Shown here in pieces: positions 1-7,452 of a stretch of 12,316 bases of DNA. Source of the stretch: Tychonema litorale BBK16 (GTDB lineage Bacteria > Cyanobacteriota > Cyanobacteriia > Cyanobacteriales > Microcoleaceae); contig NZ_JAKJHX010000143.1 of the NCBI RefSeq assembly GCF_021648855.1, forward strand, positions 1 through 12,316, written 5' to 3'. The notes beneath the pieces are model-generated. The model was not told where the DNA came from, did not search any database, and was given only the letters and a program-made list of their open reading frames with translations. The position numbers were made by a program, and so were the translations under genes. The stretch's first letter is position 1, and each line of letters begins with the position of its first letter.

Positions 1-9
1 ATCAAGAAA

Positions 10-48
10 AGCCGTCCTAAAAGGACGGGGCTTGTATCCCCTTTTTTT
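10..48. terminator. Hairpin with T-runs on both sides, terminator-like
   Basis: CCGTCCT (12-18) and AGGACGG (22-28) form a 7-bp stem with an AAA loop. Read on the minus strand the stem is followed by CTTTTC, so it could end transcription of the response-regulator gene that stops at 128. On the plus strand GGGG (27-30) can instead pair with CCCC (38-41), followed by seven T residues. The shape also resembles the end hairpins of IS200/IS605 elements, but no transposase is visible and the window edge cuts the left flank. Terminator is the simpler reading. Confidence 0.45.
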
Positions 49-127
49 GGTCAAATTTGTACTTTGGGCACGTGAGACCCACTTGAGCCTACAAATTAGA
101 CAGAGTTTCCGGATCTCAATGATTTTT

Positions 128-1339
128 CTATAATTTTTTTGACAGATGAGCGTCCCCGATCGCCGGAGGATAGCCAGGTCCCACATATTTTTCTACCAGC
201 ATTAATAACTCACTTTCACCAAAAGGTTTCGTGATGTATTCAGTCGCACCCGCCATCCGCGCTTGAACGCGATCGATAAAGCCGTCAATCCCCGTTAACA
301 TGACGATCGGTGTCTGTCGGAAAGCACTAGAGCTACGCAGCATAGCGCAAATTTCATGACCATCTAGTTCCGGCATCGCAATATCGCACAAAATTAAATC
401 AGGTTTGAGCTTAAAAACTAAACTCAGGGCTTCAAGCGGGCTGCTGATGCCAGTAACTTCGTAACCATGTTCATTTAAAATTGACTCCACTGTTTTGCGA
501 ATCACATTATCATCATCAATACAGACAACTCTCGGAACTTTAGTTTTGGGAAGATACAAATCTTTTTTGTTGTTAGCTGGGGTAACAGACTCGAAAAATA
601 CCTGCACCAATCCCTGCTGCACAAAGGGGTAAATTGCCTTAGCCACAGTCAACACATCTCGGTTCAGGTAGCGCGCCATTTGGCGGATCGAAGTGTGCCC
701 GTCAGCCCAGCGTTTGAGAGTATTAAAAGTATTGACCGGCAGTGCAACTTGCAACTTGGCGGGATCTGAAATCACCGGACATTGGTTAGGCGACTGAATA
801 TGAGGATGAAACTGCTTCCACTGCTGCACCTGTTTCACAATCTTCGCCAGCAGAGAGCTAATTTCTAAGCTGGTTAATTGAGGAGCTAAGGCAGACCCCA
901 TTTCAAAGGTGAACGAACCCTGGTGGAGACTGAGCAAGTCAAATAGGGTTTCGTGGATCATGCTGTGGATAATATTGCGCCCTTGAGCTGGGGTGAGGAT
1001 ATGTTTTTCTAGCAGAGCCCACAAGTAGCCGTATTCTGGGGCATTGGTAGATGCCATATAGGGAACTTCGAGCTTGTCTAGGGTTTTCTCTGCTTTGTAT
1101 CGGCGCAGGTAATCGCGCAAGCGAAACAAACTTCCCGCACTTTGGGTAGCGTAAATAATCTGACCGTTGAAGCAGAAAACATACCAGGATTGTCCTGCCT
1201 GTGACCGCTGGGTAGGCTGAGTACCCATGCTGTTGCCGTTTGAGCTGTAGGCTTCTACGAACAGTTCTCCGGTTCGCTGACCCAACTCAATCAGTTGCAG
1301 GATGCTGCGGATGTCAATTTCACTCAAATTTCCCTGCAT
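128..1339 (-). CDS. PATAN-domain response regulator (PatA/PilG/HmpA-like)
   Basis: Response regulator of 403 aa. Residues 1-170 form the N-terminal PATAN/DUF4388-like domain, opening with MQGNLSEIDIRSILQLIELG. Residues 195-250 look like a small helical region. Residues 269-388 are a receiver domain with the acidic pocket IDDD (274-277), phospho-acceptor D319 in LILCDIAMPELDG, T349 and K371-P372, so it should be phosphorylatable. No DNA-binding output domain is present. In cyanobacteria, PATAN regulators act on type IV pilus motors in phototaxis and gliding. Its divergent placement to hmpF suggests an HmpA role; the other hmp genes would lie left of the window, so this cannot be checked here. 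ATG at 1339 has AAGGAG at 1355-1360, 15 nt away, which is rather far. Family assignment is firm, the specific ortholog is inferred. Confidence 0.9.
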   Translation of the reverse strand: MQGNLSEIDIRSILQLIELGQRTGELFVEAYSSNGNSMGTQPTQRSQAGQSWYVFCFNGQIIYATQSAGSLFRLRDYLRRYKAEKTLDKLEVPYMASTNAPEYGYLWALLEKHILTPAQGRNIIHSMIHETLFDLLSLHQGSFTFEMGSALAPQLTSLEISSLLAKIVKQVQQWKQFHPHIQSPNQCPVISDPAKLQVALPVNTFNTLKRWADGHTSIRQMARYLNRDVLTVAKAIYPFVQQGLVQVFFESVTPANNKKDLYLPKTKVPRVVCIDDDNVIRKTVESILNEHGYEVTGISSPLEALSLVFKLKPDLILCDIAMPELDGHEICAMLRSSSAFRQTPIVMLTGIDGFIDRVQARMAGATEYITKPFGESELLMLVEKYVGPGYPPAIGDAHLSKKL

Positions 1340-1519
1340 GGAGCTAAAGTTTTCTCCTTAAAACCGTTTGCGTCTGAGTTCAGAAAAGCGATGTGCTGAT
1401 GCTATATTACTTTTTGTTTCCCATCTAAACATCAACTGACAACAAACCATTATGTGACCAATATTCAAAAAACCATTCACATCAGCATTTGTTTTGCTGT
1501 CAGATTTTGGTGCGTGAAT

Positions 1520-1552
1520 GCCTGTTTGCTCTCCTGGGGCTAGCAAACAGGC
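1520..1552 (-). terminator. 11-bp stem-loop after the small ORF
   Basis: GCCTGTTTGCT (1520-1530) and AGCAAACAGGC (1542-1552) are perfect inverted repeats with an 11-nt loop. On the minus strand the hairpin begins 7 nt after the stop codon of the broken small ORF at 1560. That position suits a terminator, but no U-tract follows (ATTCACGC), so a processing or stabilising stem is equally possible. Confidence 0.45.
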
Positions 1553-1559
1553 TAAGGCG

Positions 1560-1782
1560 TTACCCTATTGTGACATAGTCCCTGACTGATTCAGAACCGA
1601 ATTCAGTGGCGGCTTCCCAACGAATCTTGCTACCGATCGTGGGCGTGTTGTGTAAGCGCACAACGGCATGACCCTCTGTCAGATTTTTTACTATCGGAAA
1701 CGAAAGCTTGAAAGCTCAGTCTATTATTTTTATACGGATGATTTAGTTCGTGTAGTTGAAAAGACTTTTCGAGATCAATCAT
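1560..1782 (-). pseudogene. Small unidentified gene with apparent frameshift (about 73 aa if restored)
   Basis: ATG at 1780-1782 is preceded by AAGAGG (1793-1798) with 10-nt spacing. The first frame gives MIDLEKSFQLHELNHPYKNN and runs to a stop at 1630-1632 (50 aa). At the six-base A run on the minus strand (1684-1689 on the plus strand), loss of one base moves reading into a frame that continues codon-like as NLTEGHAVVRLHNTP, then IRWEAATEFGSES, and stops with TAA at 1560-1562. A strong hairpin follows directly. Good start signal, coherent downstream peptide and terminal hairpin together suggest a real small gene with a one-base insertion. I recognise no family. Alternatives are a sequencing error, transcriptional slippage on the A run, or two unrelated fragments. 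The second half is visibly more GC-rich than the first. Confidence 0.42.
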
Positions 1783-1970
1783 AAATTTTATACCTCTTGA
1801 AAAGGGTAGTTATTTTTGTCAAAAATCTGTTTTTCCACAAGGTGAATTTGGGTTTATGGGTTTGAGATTATCTGGCTGTTGAAATTAGAATAGATTTAGA
1901 TAAATATCTGGATATTACCATCTTTGACTATAAAATGAATGAAGTTTTGTAATACTATGGTGCGGGACGA

Positions 1971-1999
1971 TTGCTATTCCAGCTCAAGGCTGGTATAAT
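1971..1999 (+). promoter_or_regulatory. Candidate extended -10 promoter for hmpF
   Basis: TTGCTA (1971-1976), a 17-nt spacer and TATAAT (1994-1999) match a sigma-70 type promoter, with TGG just before the -10 hexamer giving an extended -10. The spacer holds a short inverted repeat, CCAGC (1979-1983) with GCTGG (1989-1993), that could be an operator. Transcription would begin near 2006 and leave a leader of about 315 nt before hmpF. Predicted from sequence only. Confidence 0.5.
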
Positions 2000-2071
2000 A
2001 GTTGAAATTTTTTGACATAGAGACAAAAAAAACAGTAATCGAGAAAGCAAAAAGTCGGCGATCGCGCTTTC

Positions 2072-2134
2072 TTGACCCTCTGAGTCAGTCAGTGCTCTCG
2101 CTTGCTGCTAAAGTTGAGAAGGGTCAATTTTTAT
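2072..2134 (+). promoter_or_regulatory. Terminator-like fold in the hmpF leader
   Basis: TTGACCCT (2072-2079) pairs perfectly with AGGGTCAA (2120-2127), enclosing about 40 nt, and is followed by TTTTTAT (2128-2134). An overlapping alternative stem exists just upstream: GAAAGC (2043-2048) with GCTTTC (2066-2071), around a HIP1 site. Mutually adjacent stems plus a T-run in a long leader are compatible with attenuation. The wide loop makes it a weak intrinsic terminator. Confidence 0.3.
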
Positions 2135-2321
2135 AGACTGCTGGATTATATTAGGGAAAGTTAGACTCGAAACTACGCCTGTGGACTAGAAGGAGCTGAC
2201 TCCCTAGGGGGAAGCAGGAAGTGAAGATTAAGTCTGCTTGATGTAGATGCGATCGGGTTTGACAGAACGGATACTGCTATCGACGAATTGGGCAAACGAC
2301 ACCAAAGAGAGGACTATTAGT

Positions 2322-4064
2322 GTGCTGTATCTAGCAGAAGTACAAAAACAGAGAAGCGGCTTTGGTCTCGGTGGCGGTAAAGCTGAACTAAAACTGCTAG
2401 CTTGTCAGCGGGGCGAACATAATTGGAGCGCTGTACCTGGGGATGATGCAATTCCAGTAGAGGAGGCGAATAAGTTTAACGACGGTACCCTCGTGCTGGT
2501 GGAGTTGAGCGCTAGTAAGCAAGTGCAGCGAATTCAGGAAGCTGCCCGCCAGTTGGTGAGCATTCTGCAAAATTTCTCGCGGTTGCAGGACAAGTTTAAG
2601 GACAAGGAAGAGGAAATTGAACAGTGGAAGGCTTCTCTGACGTTTTCGAGTCAGGAACTTAATCGCCGGGAAATGGAAATGCAAGCCCGCGAAGAGCAGT
2701 TGGCTCAAATGGTGGATGAGTTGGAGCGGCTGGAGGCGCAGCGCTCGGAAATTGAAAATACTCGTGATGAAGCTAACCGATTGCGGGAAGAAGTTGATCG
2801 CTCACGCGCGCAAATGGAGACGGCTTGGGAACAGTTGCGGGGCGAGCAGCAGCAAGTGGAGCAGCGACAGTCTCAGGTTCAACAAGGGGCGGTAGTAGAC
2901 GAGGGGCAGGCTCAAAGGATTCAGGAGTTGATGAACAAGCTTTCGGGGGCGATTGCTTCGGTTCAAGGGGTGCGGGAACAATGGAATCAGTCTTTGGGTG
3001 TGGTGGGTGCTCAGCAGACAATTTTGGATCTGCACTGGCGACAGTTGGAGCAACAACGGACACAGGCTCAGCAGCAGCAAGCAGAGGTCGATCGACTTTA
3101 TCCAAATATTCAAAACCGCTGGCAAGAGTGGTATCAAGCTGCTGATGCTTTGACGCAAGCGAAGGTGGAACTCAAGGGGCGGCAAAGTACCCTGAGTGCG
3201 AAGGAGGAGCAGGTGCAGTTTTTGTCTGTGCAGGGGCGGGCTCTTGAGGCTCTAACCAGACAAGTTTCCGGGCTGGCTCAAGGTTCTGGGGCTGGATTTA
3301 CGGATCAAAGTGTAGATGTGCAAGCTCTGGAGAAAATGCCTGTAGAGGAGTTGCAGGGGCTAGTTCAACACTTGCAACAGGATTTGGAAAAGGTGTTTCG
3401 GTTTGTTAACGATCAAGAGGAGGAGTTGACTCTCCAGCGGGAAACAATCGAGGAACTGCAAGAGAAAATTCAAGCGGCTTCCGAGTACGATCGCATGGCG
3501 CTGGAAAATGAAATGGCAGATGAACTTGAAAGTTATCAGATGTTGAACGAAACTCTGGTAGGACAGCGACTCCGTTTGCAGGAACGGGAGGATGTTTTGA
3601 AACAACATCAGGCGGTGCTATGGAAACGGCTGGGTACTGCCAATCCTGCGTCGCGAGATGGAGAGATTGATTTGGGGCCGGTCATTGCACAACTTGATAC
3701 CCAGCGCCAGCAGCAGGGACAAGATTTACAGCGCCTGGAGCAGGAAATTGGGCAGTTGCGGGAAGTAATTGCTCAAATTGAGAGCAATGTCAATCGCCAA
3801 ACTGGGGAACAGGAGGGGAAGCGCAACGAGATCAAGCAGTTGGAGCAGAATTTGTTCAACCAGAAAAGTGCTCTGGGGGAACTCTTGGGCAGGGTGAATG
3901 TTTATCAAGAGATGTTGCAGCCGGTGCAGGACAATTTGAGTGGGCTGCGCCAAAAGTTGGAGGCTGTGGGGGGGGAACTCGATCGCATTCAGCAAACTGG
4001 AGAGCAACAGGATGAGACGATTTCTCAGTTGCAACAGGTGATTTCTGGTTTGATTGGTGGTTGA
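2322..4064 (+). CDS. hmpF: Pilus motility taxis protein HmpF, coiled coil
   Basis: HmpF is needed in filamentous cyanobacteria for type IV pilus driven gliding and, in published Nostoc work as I recall, localises to cell poles under control of the Hmp chemotaxis-like system. The 580-aa protein begins (V/M)LYLAEVQKQ, followed by a short conserved N-terminal region with GGGKAELKLLACQRGEHNWS. From about residue 75 to the end it is almost entirely Gln/Glu-rich coiled coil, with no signal peptide or membrane segment, so it is cytoplasmic. I chose GTG at 2322 because family proteins start at this peptide and AGAGAGGA (2305-2312) is well spaced. The in-frame ATG at 2247 would add 25 unconserved residues and lacks an SD. 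It is divergent from a PATAN regulator, in line with a joint motility role. Confidence 0.88.
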   Translation: MLYLAEVQKQRSGFGLGGGKAELKLLACQRGEHNWSAVPGDDAIPVEEANKFNDGTLVLVELSASKQVQRIQEAARQLVSILQNFSRLQDKFKDKEEEIEQWKASLTFSSQELNRREMEMQAREEQLAQMVDELERLEAQRSEIENTRDEANRLREEVDRSRAQMETAWEQLRGEQQQVEQRQSQVQQGAVVDEGQAQRIQELMNKLSGAIASVQGVREQWNQSLGVVGAQQTILDLHWRQLEQQRTQAQQQQAEVDRLYPNIQNRWQEWYQAADALTQAKVELKGRQSTLSAKEEQVQFLSVQGRALEALTRQVSGLAQGSGAGFTDQSVDVQALEKMPVEELQGLVQHLQQDLEKVFRFVNDQEEELTLQRETIEELQEKIQAASEYDRMALENEMADELESYQMLNETLVGQRLRLQEREDVLKQHQAVLWKRLGTANPASRDGEIDLGPVIAQLDTQRQQQGQDLQRLEQEIGQLREVIAQIESNVNRQTGEQEGKRNEIKQLEQNLFNQKSALGELLGRVNVYQEMLQPVQDNLSGLRQKLEAVGGELDRIQQTGEQQDETISQLQQVISGLIGG

Positions 4065-4081
4065 AAAATAGGATGATATCA

Positions 4082-4100
4082 ATTCCGGTGTAACCGGAAT
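4082..4100 (+). terminator. Small hairpin downstream of hmpF
   Basis: ATTCCGGT (4082-4089) and ACCGGAAT (4093-4100) form a perfect 8-bp stem with a 3-nt loop, 17 nt after the hmpF stop. ATC and GAT at the base may extend it past a bulged A. No T-run follows, so it is at most a factor-assisted terminator or a 3' stabiliser. Confidence 0.4.
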
Positions 4101-4107
4101 GATACAG

Positions 4108-4172
4108 AGGAGACGGCAGTGCCGTTTCCCTACCCAAAATAACATTGTAGGGATACGGCACTGCCGTCTCCT
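4108..4172. repeat. 65-bp inverted repeat, copy 1 of a palindromic repeat family
   Basis: Two 26-nt arms (4108-4133 and 4147-4172) are reverse complements at 25 of 26 positions around a 13-nt AT-rich loop. Each arm carries its own inner palindrome, ACGGCANTGCCGT (4113-4125 and 4155-4167). The left arm is identical over all 26 nt to 12179-12204. It lies between the convergent hmpF and PD-(D/E)XK genes and may terminate both. It looks like a non-autonomous MITE or REP-type element. Confidence 0.85.
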
Positions 4173-4182
4173 AATTTCTTAA

Positions 4183-4788
4183 TCAACCATCGCGTACCAT
4201 CCAAACCAACATTCCCAAAATTTCGTCCACTGGAGGTAAGGCATAGTCATTAAGGTCGATCGATACAATTTTGTCCTCTAGTTTGAGAAATCGCCACTGT
4301 GTACCATTACTGACACTGCCATAAATCACTGAAATTGGTTTACCCTTCGCTTCATTAAACTTCTGCATTGCCACCATTTCGGCAACACACTGTCCAATTC
4401 CTGTCTTCAAATCAGCTTTTTTTGCCTCAACAACTGCCACTGCTGGTGCTTCAATCTCCAACATTTCTGGAGAGCGACTAATCAAATAATCACAAATTCC
4501 GTTTAGTCCGGTTTTGTAATCAACCGTAAAGTCTTCCCCGGAAAACAAGCTAATACTCCGTTCCAAAATCTTTCTGACTTCCAGCAAGACAGGAGTAATA
4601 ATCATTTCCGATCGCGCTTTTTCGCTACCTGTGGCCACAGCTACAGGTAAACTATTCGCCAAAAAATCTGTCAGGGTGGCACTCGGAGCGATCGGATTTA
4701 TTTGCGGTAGAAATCGCGGGCCTTCTACAGTTGTTAATCCAAAGGCTTGTTTGACTTTGACAATTGTCGTGAACTCGCTATAAGACAT
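4183..4788 (-). CDS. PD-(D/E)XK nuclease-like hypothetical protein
   Basis: The 201-aa protein has no signal peptide or membrane segment. The central part fits the PD-(D/E)XK nuclease fold: E61 in SEMIITPVLLEV on the first core helix, D100 in GICDYLIS, E121-A-K123 in VAVVEAKKAD, then Q133 in GIGQCVAEM. This resembles the N-terminal nuclease domain of type I restriction HsdR proteins, but no helicase or methylase is nearby. Such stand-alone proteins are common in cyanobacteria without known function. The start lies 3 nt after the cofH stop, so the two are probably cotranscribed and translationally coupled; only a weak AAGAGA precedes the ATG. Stop TGA is 10 bp from the hairpin repeat. Catalytic activity and substrate are inferred, not shown. 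Confidence 0.75.
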   Translation of the reverse strand: MSYSEFTTIVKVKQAFGLTTVEGPRFLPQINPIAPSATLTDFLANSLPVAVATGSEKARSEMIITPVLLEVRKILERSISLFSGEDFTVDYKTGLNGICDYLISRSPEMLEIEAPAVAVVEAKKADLKTGIGQCVAEMVAMQKFNEAKGKPISVIYGSVSNGTQWRFLKLEDKIVSIDLNDYALPPVDEILGMLVWMVRDG

Positions 4789-4791
4789 TGA

Positions 4792-5982
4792 TCATTTTCT
4801 CTTACTACTTACTGCTGCAAGTTTGTCAACCCCTAAAGGTCGATAAATTGTATCTCTTTGTTGATAACTCCGCCCCAAAGAAGTAATCGCATTTTGCAAA
4901 TCTTCGACGGATTGACAACTGCCACCAACTGCACCGGCCATTGTGGTAATGTGTTCTTCCATCAAAGTGCCGCCGATGTCATTGCAACCCCATTTCAGCG
5001 CTTCTGTAGCTCCATCTAAACCTAATTTCACCCAACTCGGCTGGTGATTGGGAATCAAATTTCCTAAGAAAATTCGAGATACGGCGGTGAGTAATAAAGT
5101 GTCTGCTAAAACTGGTTGATCGCGACCAACTCGACTCCGCAAAGGTGCCGGTGCTGCTTGTCCGACAAATGGTAGTAAAATGAATTCTGTAATGCGGGCT
5201 GGATAGTTTTGGTCGATCGCGCTTTGTTGGAGCGATCGCACTTTTTCTAAATGCAAAACCTGCTGTTCGGCCGTCTCAATATGCCCGCAAAGCATTGTAC
5301 TTGTTGTCGGCAAACCCAGACGGTGAGCAGTGCCGACAATTTCCAGCCAAGTTGCCGAATTGAGTTTTTCTGGGCAAATCACCCGTCGCACAGAATCGTC
5401 GAGAACTTCCGCCGCGGTTCCCGGCATCGAACCGACTCCCGCATCCTGCAAAGCCGAAATTACATAGCTGAAACTAAGATTATCTTTTCTGCTAATAAAT
5501 TCTATTTCTTGTGGCGAAAAAGCGTGCAAGTGCAACTGCGGAAACTTGTCCTTAATAGTTTTCACCAATTGCAGATAATAAGGCAAAGATCCGCCATTTA
5601 GTTTAGCTTGAACATTTAAGCCACCCTGCATACAAATTTCTGTTGCACCTCGTTGCACTGCATTAGTTGCTTTTTCGAGAATTTGGTCTGCATTTAACCA
5701 AAAAGCGCCCTCATCTCCTTCGTCGCGGCGGAATGCACAAAAACTGCAATGCTGCTCGCAAATATTTGTGAAGTTAATATTATGATTGACAACATATGTA
5801 ACGGTATCCCCTGATTGTCGGTGCCGGAGCAAGTCAGCGGTTGTTTGAATAGAGGCGATCGCATTTGGCTCTTTTTGTTGCAAAAGTACCAGCGCGTCTG
5901 CGGTGGAGAGGTTGTATCCTTGTAAAGCGCGATCGAGAAGTGCATCCACAGTTTTATTTTCCGGTTCAATCACAGAATCCAC
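4792..5982 (-). CDS. cofH: FO synthase subunit 2, CofH (radical SAM)
   Basis: CofH joins 5-amino-6-(D-ribitylamino)uracil to L-tyrosine (4-hydroxyphenyl transfer) by radical SAM chemistry; CofG then closes the ring to FO, the 8-hydroxy-5-deazaflavin used in cyanobacteria as photolyase antenna. The 396-aa length is usual. The cluster motif CX3CX2C is C75, C79, C82 in [12 protein letters not shown]. Further family signatures are [18 protein letters not shown] and, late in the protein, [13 protein letters not shown]. The start is GTG at 5982 with AGG only 2 nt away; GTG at 5973, 11 nt from the same AGG, is a reasonable alternative. No cofG, photolyase or F420 gene is in the window. It leads a two-gene unit with the PD-(D/E)XK gene and is divergent from the GT2 gene across 110 bp. 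Confidence 0.95.
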   Translation of the reverse strand: MDSVIEPENKTVDALLDRALQGYNLSTADALVLLQQKEPNAIASIQTTADLLRHRQSGDTVTYVVNHNINFTNICEQHCSFCAFRRDEGDEGAFWLNADQILEKATNAVQRGATEICMQGGLNVQAKLNGGSLPYYLQLVKTIKDKFPQLHLHAFSPQEIEFISRKDNLSFSYVISALQDAGVGSMPGTAAEVLDDSVRRVICPEKLNSATWLEIVGTAHRLGLPTTSTMLCGHIETAEQQVLHLEKVRSLQQSAIDQNYPARITEFILLPFVGQAAPAPLRSRVGRDQPVLADTLLLTAVSRIFLGNLIPNHQPSWVKLGLDGATEALKWGCNDIGGTLMEEHITTMAGAVGGSCQSVEDLQNAITSLGRSYQQRDTIYRPLGVDKLAAVSSKRK

Positions 5983-6092
5983 TACCTAGAATTAAAGGCG
6001 TTTTTATATCTTAACAAATCAACTCTGGACGAAACATATTCTTAAGTCTAAAGTCATAACAAAATATCTTTTATTTTCCCAAAACTGAAACT

Positions 6093-7310
6093 ATGAGCAT
6101 CAACCAATTAAATCACCTGTTAGCAGTACCACCTGATCCTTTGCAAATTCCCACAACACCGACTGTAACTTCAACTGCTACTACAGATGCAGGCGAACCG
6201 CCAATTTATTTTTCCCTGATAATTCCCACCTACAACGAGTGCAAAAATGTCAAGACGATTATCGAGAAACTCAGCCAATTGCTCGACGGGAGTATTCCTG
6301 GTGACTATGAACTGATTGTAGTCGATGACGATAGTCCCGATCGCACCTGGGAAGTAGCCCTGTCCCTAACACCCGACTATCCGCAGTTGCGGGTGATGCG
6401 GCGCGAGCACGAGCGGGGACTCTCTACAGCCGTGATTCGTGGATGGCAAGTGGCCAGAGGTGAGATTTTGGGTGTCATCGATGCCGACTTGCAACACCCC
6501 CCGGAGACGCTGTTGCAGCTTTTGGCAGAAATTAAGCGGGGAGCCGATTTAGCTGCTGCTAGCCGCCACGTTGGCCAGGGAGGTGTCAGCGACTGGAGTG
6601 TGATCAGGCGATTTTTATCGCGGGGAGCTCAGACTGTGGGATTGGTGATACTACCGGGTGTTGTGGGCAGAGTGTCGGATCCGATGAGCGGCTATTTTAT
6701 GGTGCGCCGCAGTTGTATCGCTGGCAAAACGATGAATCCAGCCGGTTACAAAATTTTGATTGAAGTGCTAGGTAGAGGCGATATCCGCTGGATTGGAGAA
6801 GTTGGTTATGTGTTTCAGGAGCGCCAAGAAGGGGAGAGCAAAGTTACCTGGAAACAGTATATTGAGTATTTGCGGCATTTGCTTAGATTGCGGTTTTCCC
6901 GCTGGCCGATGGGCAAGTTTGTACGATTTGGTATCGTGGGTTTCAGCGGGGTGTTTGTGAATATGGGGGTTTTGTACGTGCTGCGGGATATGCTCAATTG
7001 GGAGCTGACTCGCAGTCTGATTTTTGCTGCTGAATTGGCAATTATCAGTAACTTTTTATGGAATGATTTATGGACTTTTGGGGATATTTCTAAGCGCCAG
7101 CCAGGAAAACGCCAGCGATTGAAACGACTGTTGAAATTTAATACGATTTGCTTGATGGGTTTGATTTTGAATGTGCTGCTGGTTAATTTAATGTTTAATG
7201 TTTTTGGGATGAATGCCTATTTGGCTAACTTAATTGCGATCGTGGCTGTGACTCTGTGGAATTTCTGGATCAATATGAAGCTGAGTTGGCGGGTGACGGA
7301 TGTTAATTAG
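6093..7310 (+). CDS. Polyprenyl-phosphate sugar synthase (GT2, DPM1-like) fused to GtrA domain
   Basis: The 405-aa protein has two parts. Residues 40-265 form a GT2 domain of dolichol-phosphate mannose synthase type: IPTYNE (44-49), VVDDDSPD (76-83), the metal-binding DAD (130-132) in [11 protein letters not shown], and SDPMSGYF (195-202). Residues 274-400 form a GtrA domain with about four membrane segments, beginning [20 protein letters not shown]. By family it transfers a hexose, likely mannose or glucose, from a nucleotide sugar to polyprenyl phosphate at the inner membrane; the GtrA part may anchor or flip the product. The low-complexity Thr/Pro-rich first 35 residues are probably unstructured. 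There is no clear SD before the ATG. The next gene is a GT39-type enzyme that could use such a lipid-linked sugar. Sugar identity cannot be read from sequence. Confidence 0.92.
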   Translation: MSINQLNHLLAVPPDPLQIPTTPTVTSTATTDAGEPPIYFSLIIPTYNECKNVKTIIEKLSQLLDGSIPGDYELIVVDDDSPDRTWEVALSLTPDYPQLRVMRREHERGLSTAVIRGWQVARGEILGVIDADLQHPPETLLQLLAEIKRGADLAAASRHVGQGGVSDWSVIRRFLSRGAQTVGLVILPGVVGRVSDPMSGYFMVRRSCIAGKTMNPAGYKILIEVLGRGDIRWIGEVGYVFQERQEGESKVTWKQYIEYLRHLLRLRFSRWPMGKFVRFGIVGFSGVFVNMGVLYVLRDMLNWELTRSLIFAAELAIISNFLWNDLWTFGDISKRQPGKRQRLKRLLKFNTICLMGLILNVLLVNLMFNVFGMNAYLANLIAIVAVTLWNFWINMKLSWRVTDVN

Positions 7311-7372
7311 GGAATGGGGAATTGGGAATTGGGAATTGGGAATGGGGAATTGGGAATGGGGAATTGGGAATT
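7310..7372 (+). repeat. Nine-unit heptad tandem repeat GGGAAT(T/G)
   Basis: Nine contiguous, perfectly phased 7-mers GGGAAT followed by G,T,T,T,G,T,G,T,T fill 63 bp. The first G is the last base of the TAG stop of the GT2 gene. This matches the short tandemly repeated repetitive (STRR) class of filamentous cyanobacteria. A few ACCAATA-type units follow at about 7380-7397. Confidence 0.93.
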
Positions 7373-7404
7373 GTCAAAATAACCAATAACCAATAACCCT
7401 TTAA

Positions 7405-7430
7405 ATCGAAGCGAACGACTTCGCTCAGGG
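7405..7430. repeat. Palindromic CGACTTCGCTCAGGG-type repeat, intergenic copy
   Basis: CGACTTCGCTCAGGG (7416-7430) matches 14 of 15 bases with 8929-8943 inside the next gene. A local stem is possible between AGCGAA (7410-7415) and TTCGCT (7420-7425). It probably belongs to a dispersed palindromic repeat family. Confidence 0.55.
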
Positions 7431-7452
7431 CGACGCCAATAACTCACAACTA

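Larger units (their letters stand above)
1340..2321. other. Long divergent intergenic region between the response regulator and hmpF
   Basis: About 980 bp separate the two divergent genes. From left to right it holds roughly 180 bp upstream of the response regulator without a convincing promoter, a hairpin (1520-1552), a frameshifted small minus-strand ORF (1560-1782), an AT-rich stretch (about 1783-1965) in which I see no gene, and the promoter and structured leader of hmpF (1971-2321). One HIP1 octamer is at 2058-2065. Confidence 0.7.

Noticed and set aside
1358..1546. 62-aa minus-strand ORF upstream of the response regulator
   Set aside because: It starts with TTG inside the hairpin at 1520-1552, has no SD there, and its translation has no recognisable domain or coding bias.
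2247..2321. Upstream ATG start for hmpF adding 25 residues
   Set aside because: No SD, and the family N-terminus corresponds to the GTG at 2322, which has a good AGAGAGGA.
2773..3185. Proline- and leucine-rich minus-strand ORFs opposite hmpF
   Set aside because: They mirror the Gln/Glu-rich coiled-coil codons of hmpF; composition explains them fully.
4183..4788. Restriction-modification system around the PD-(D/E)XK protein
   Set aside because: No methyltransferase, specificity subunit or helicase nearby, and the partner gene is cofH.
5251..5601. 116-aa plus-strand ORF opposite cofH
   Set aside because: Shadow of a strongly conserved radical SAM gene; no start signal or family match.
4792..5982. 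Complete F420 biosynthesis cluster
   Set aside because: Only cofH is present; no cofG, cofC, cofD or cofE in the window, and cyanobacteria commonly stop at FO.
5983..6092. Promoters in the cofH-GT2 divergent gap
   Set aside because: TATTCT at 6037 and TTAACA at 6011 are 20 nt apart and poorly matched; not strong enough to list.
7310..7372. CRISPR-like array
   Set aside because: Units are 7 bp and contiguous with no spacers; this is STRR-type repetition.
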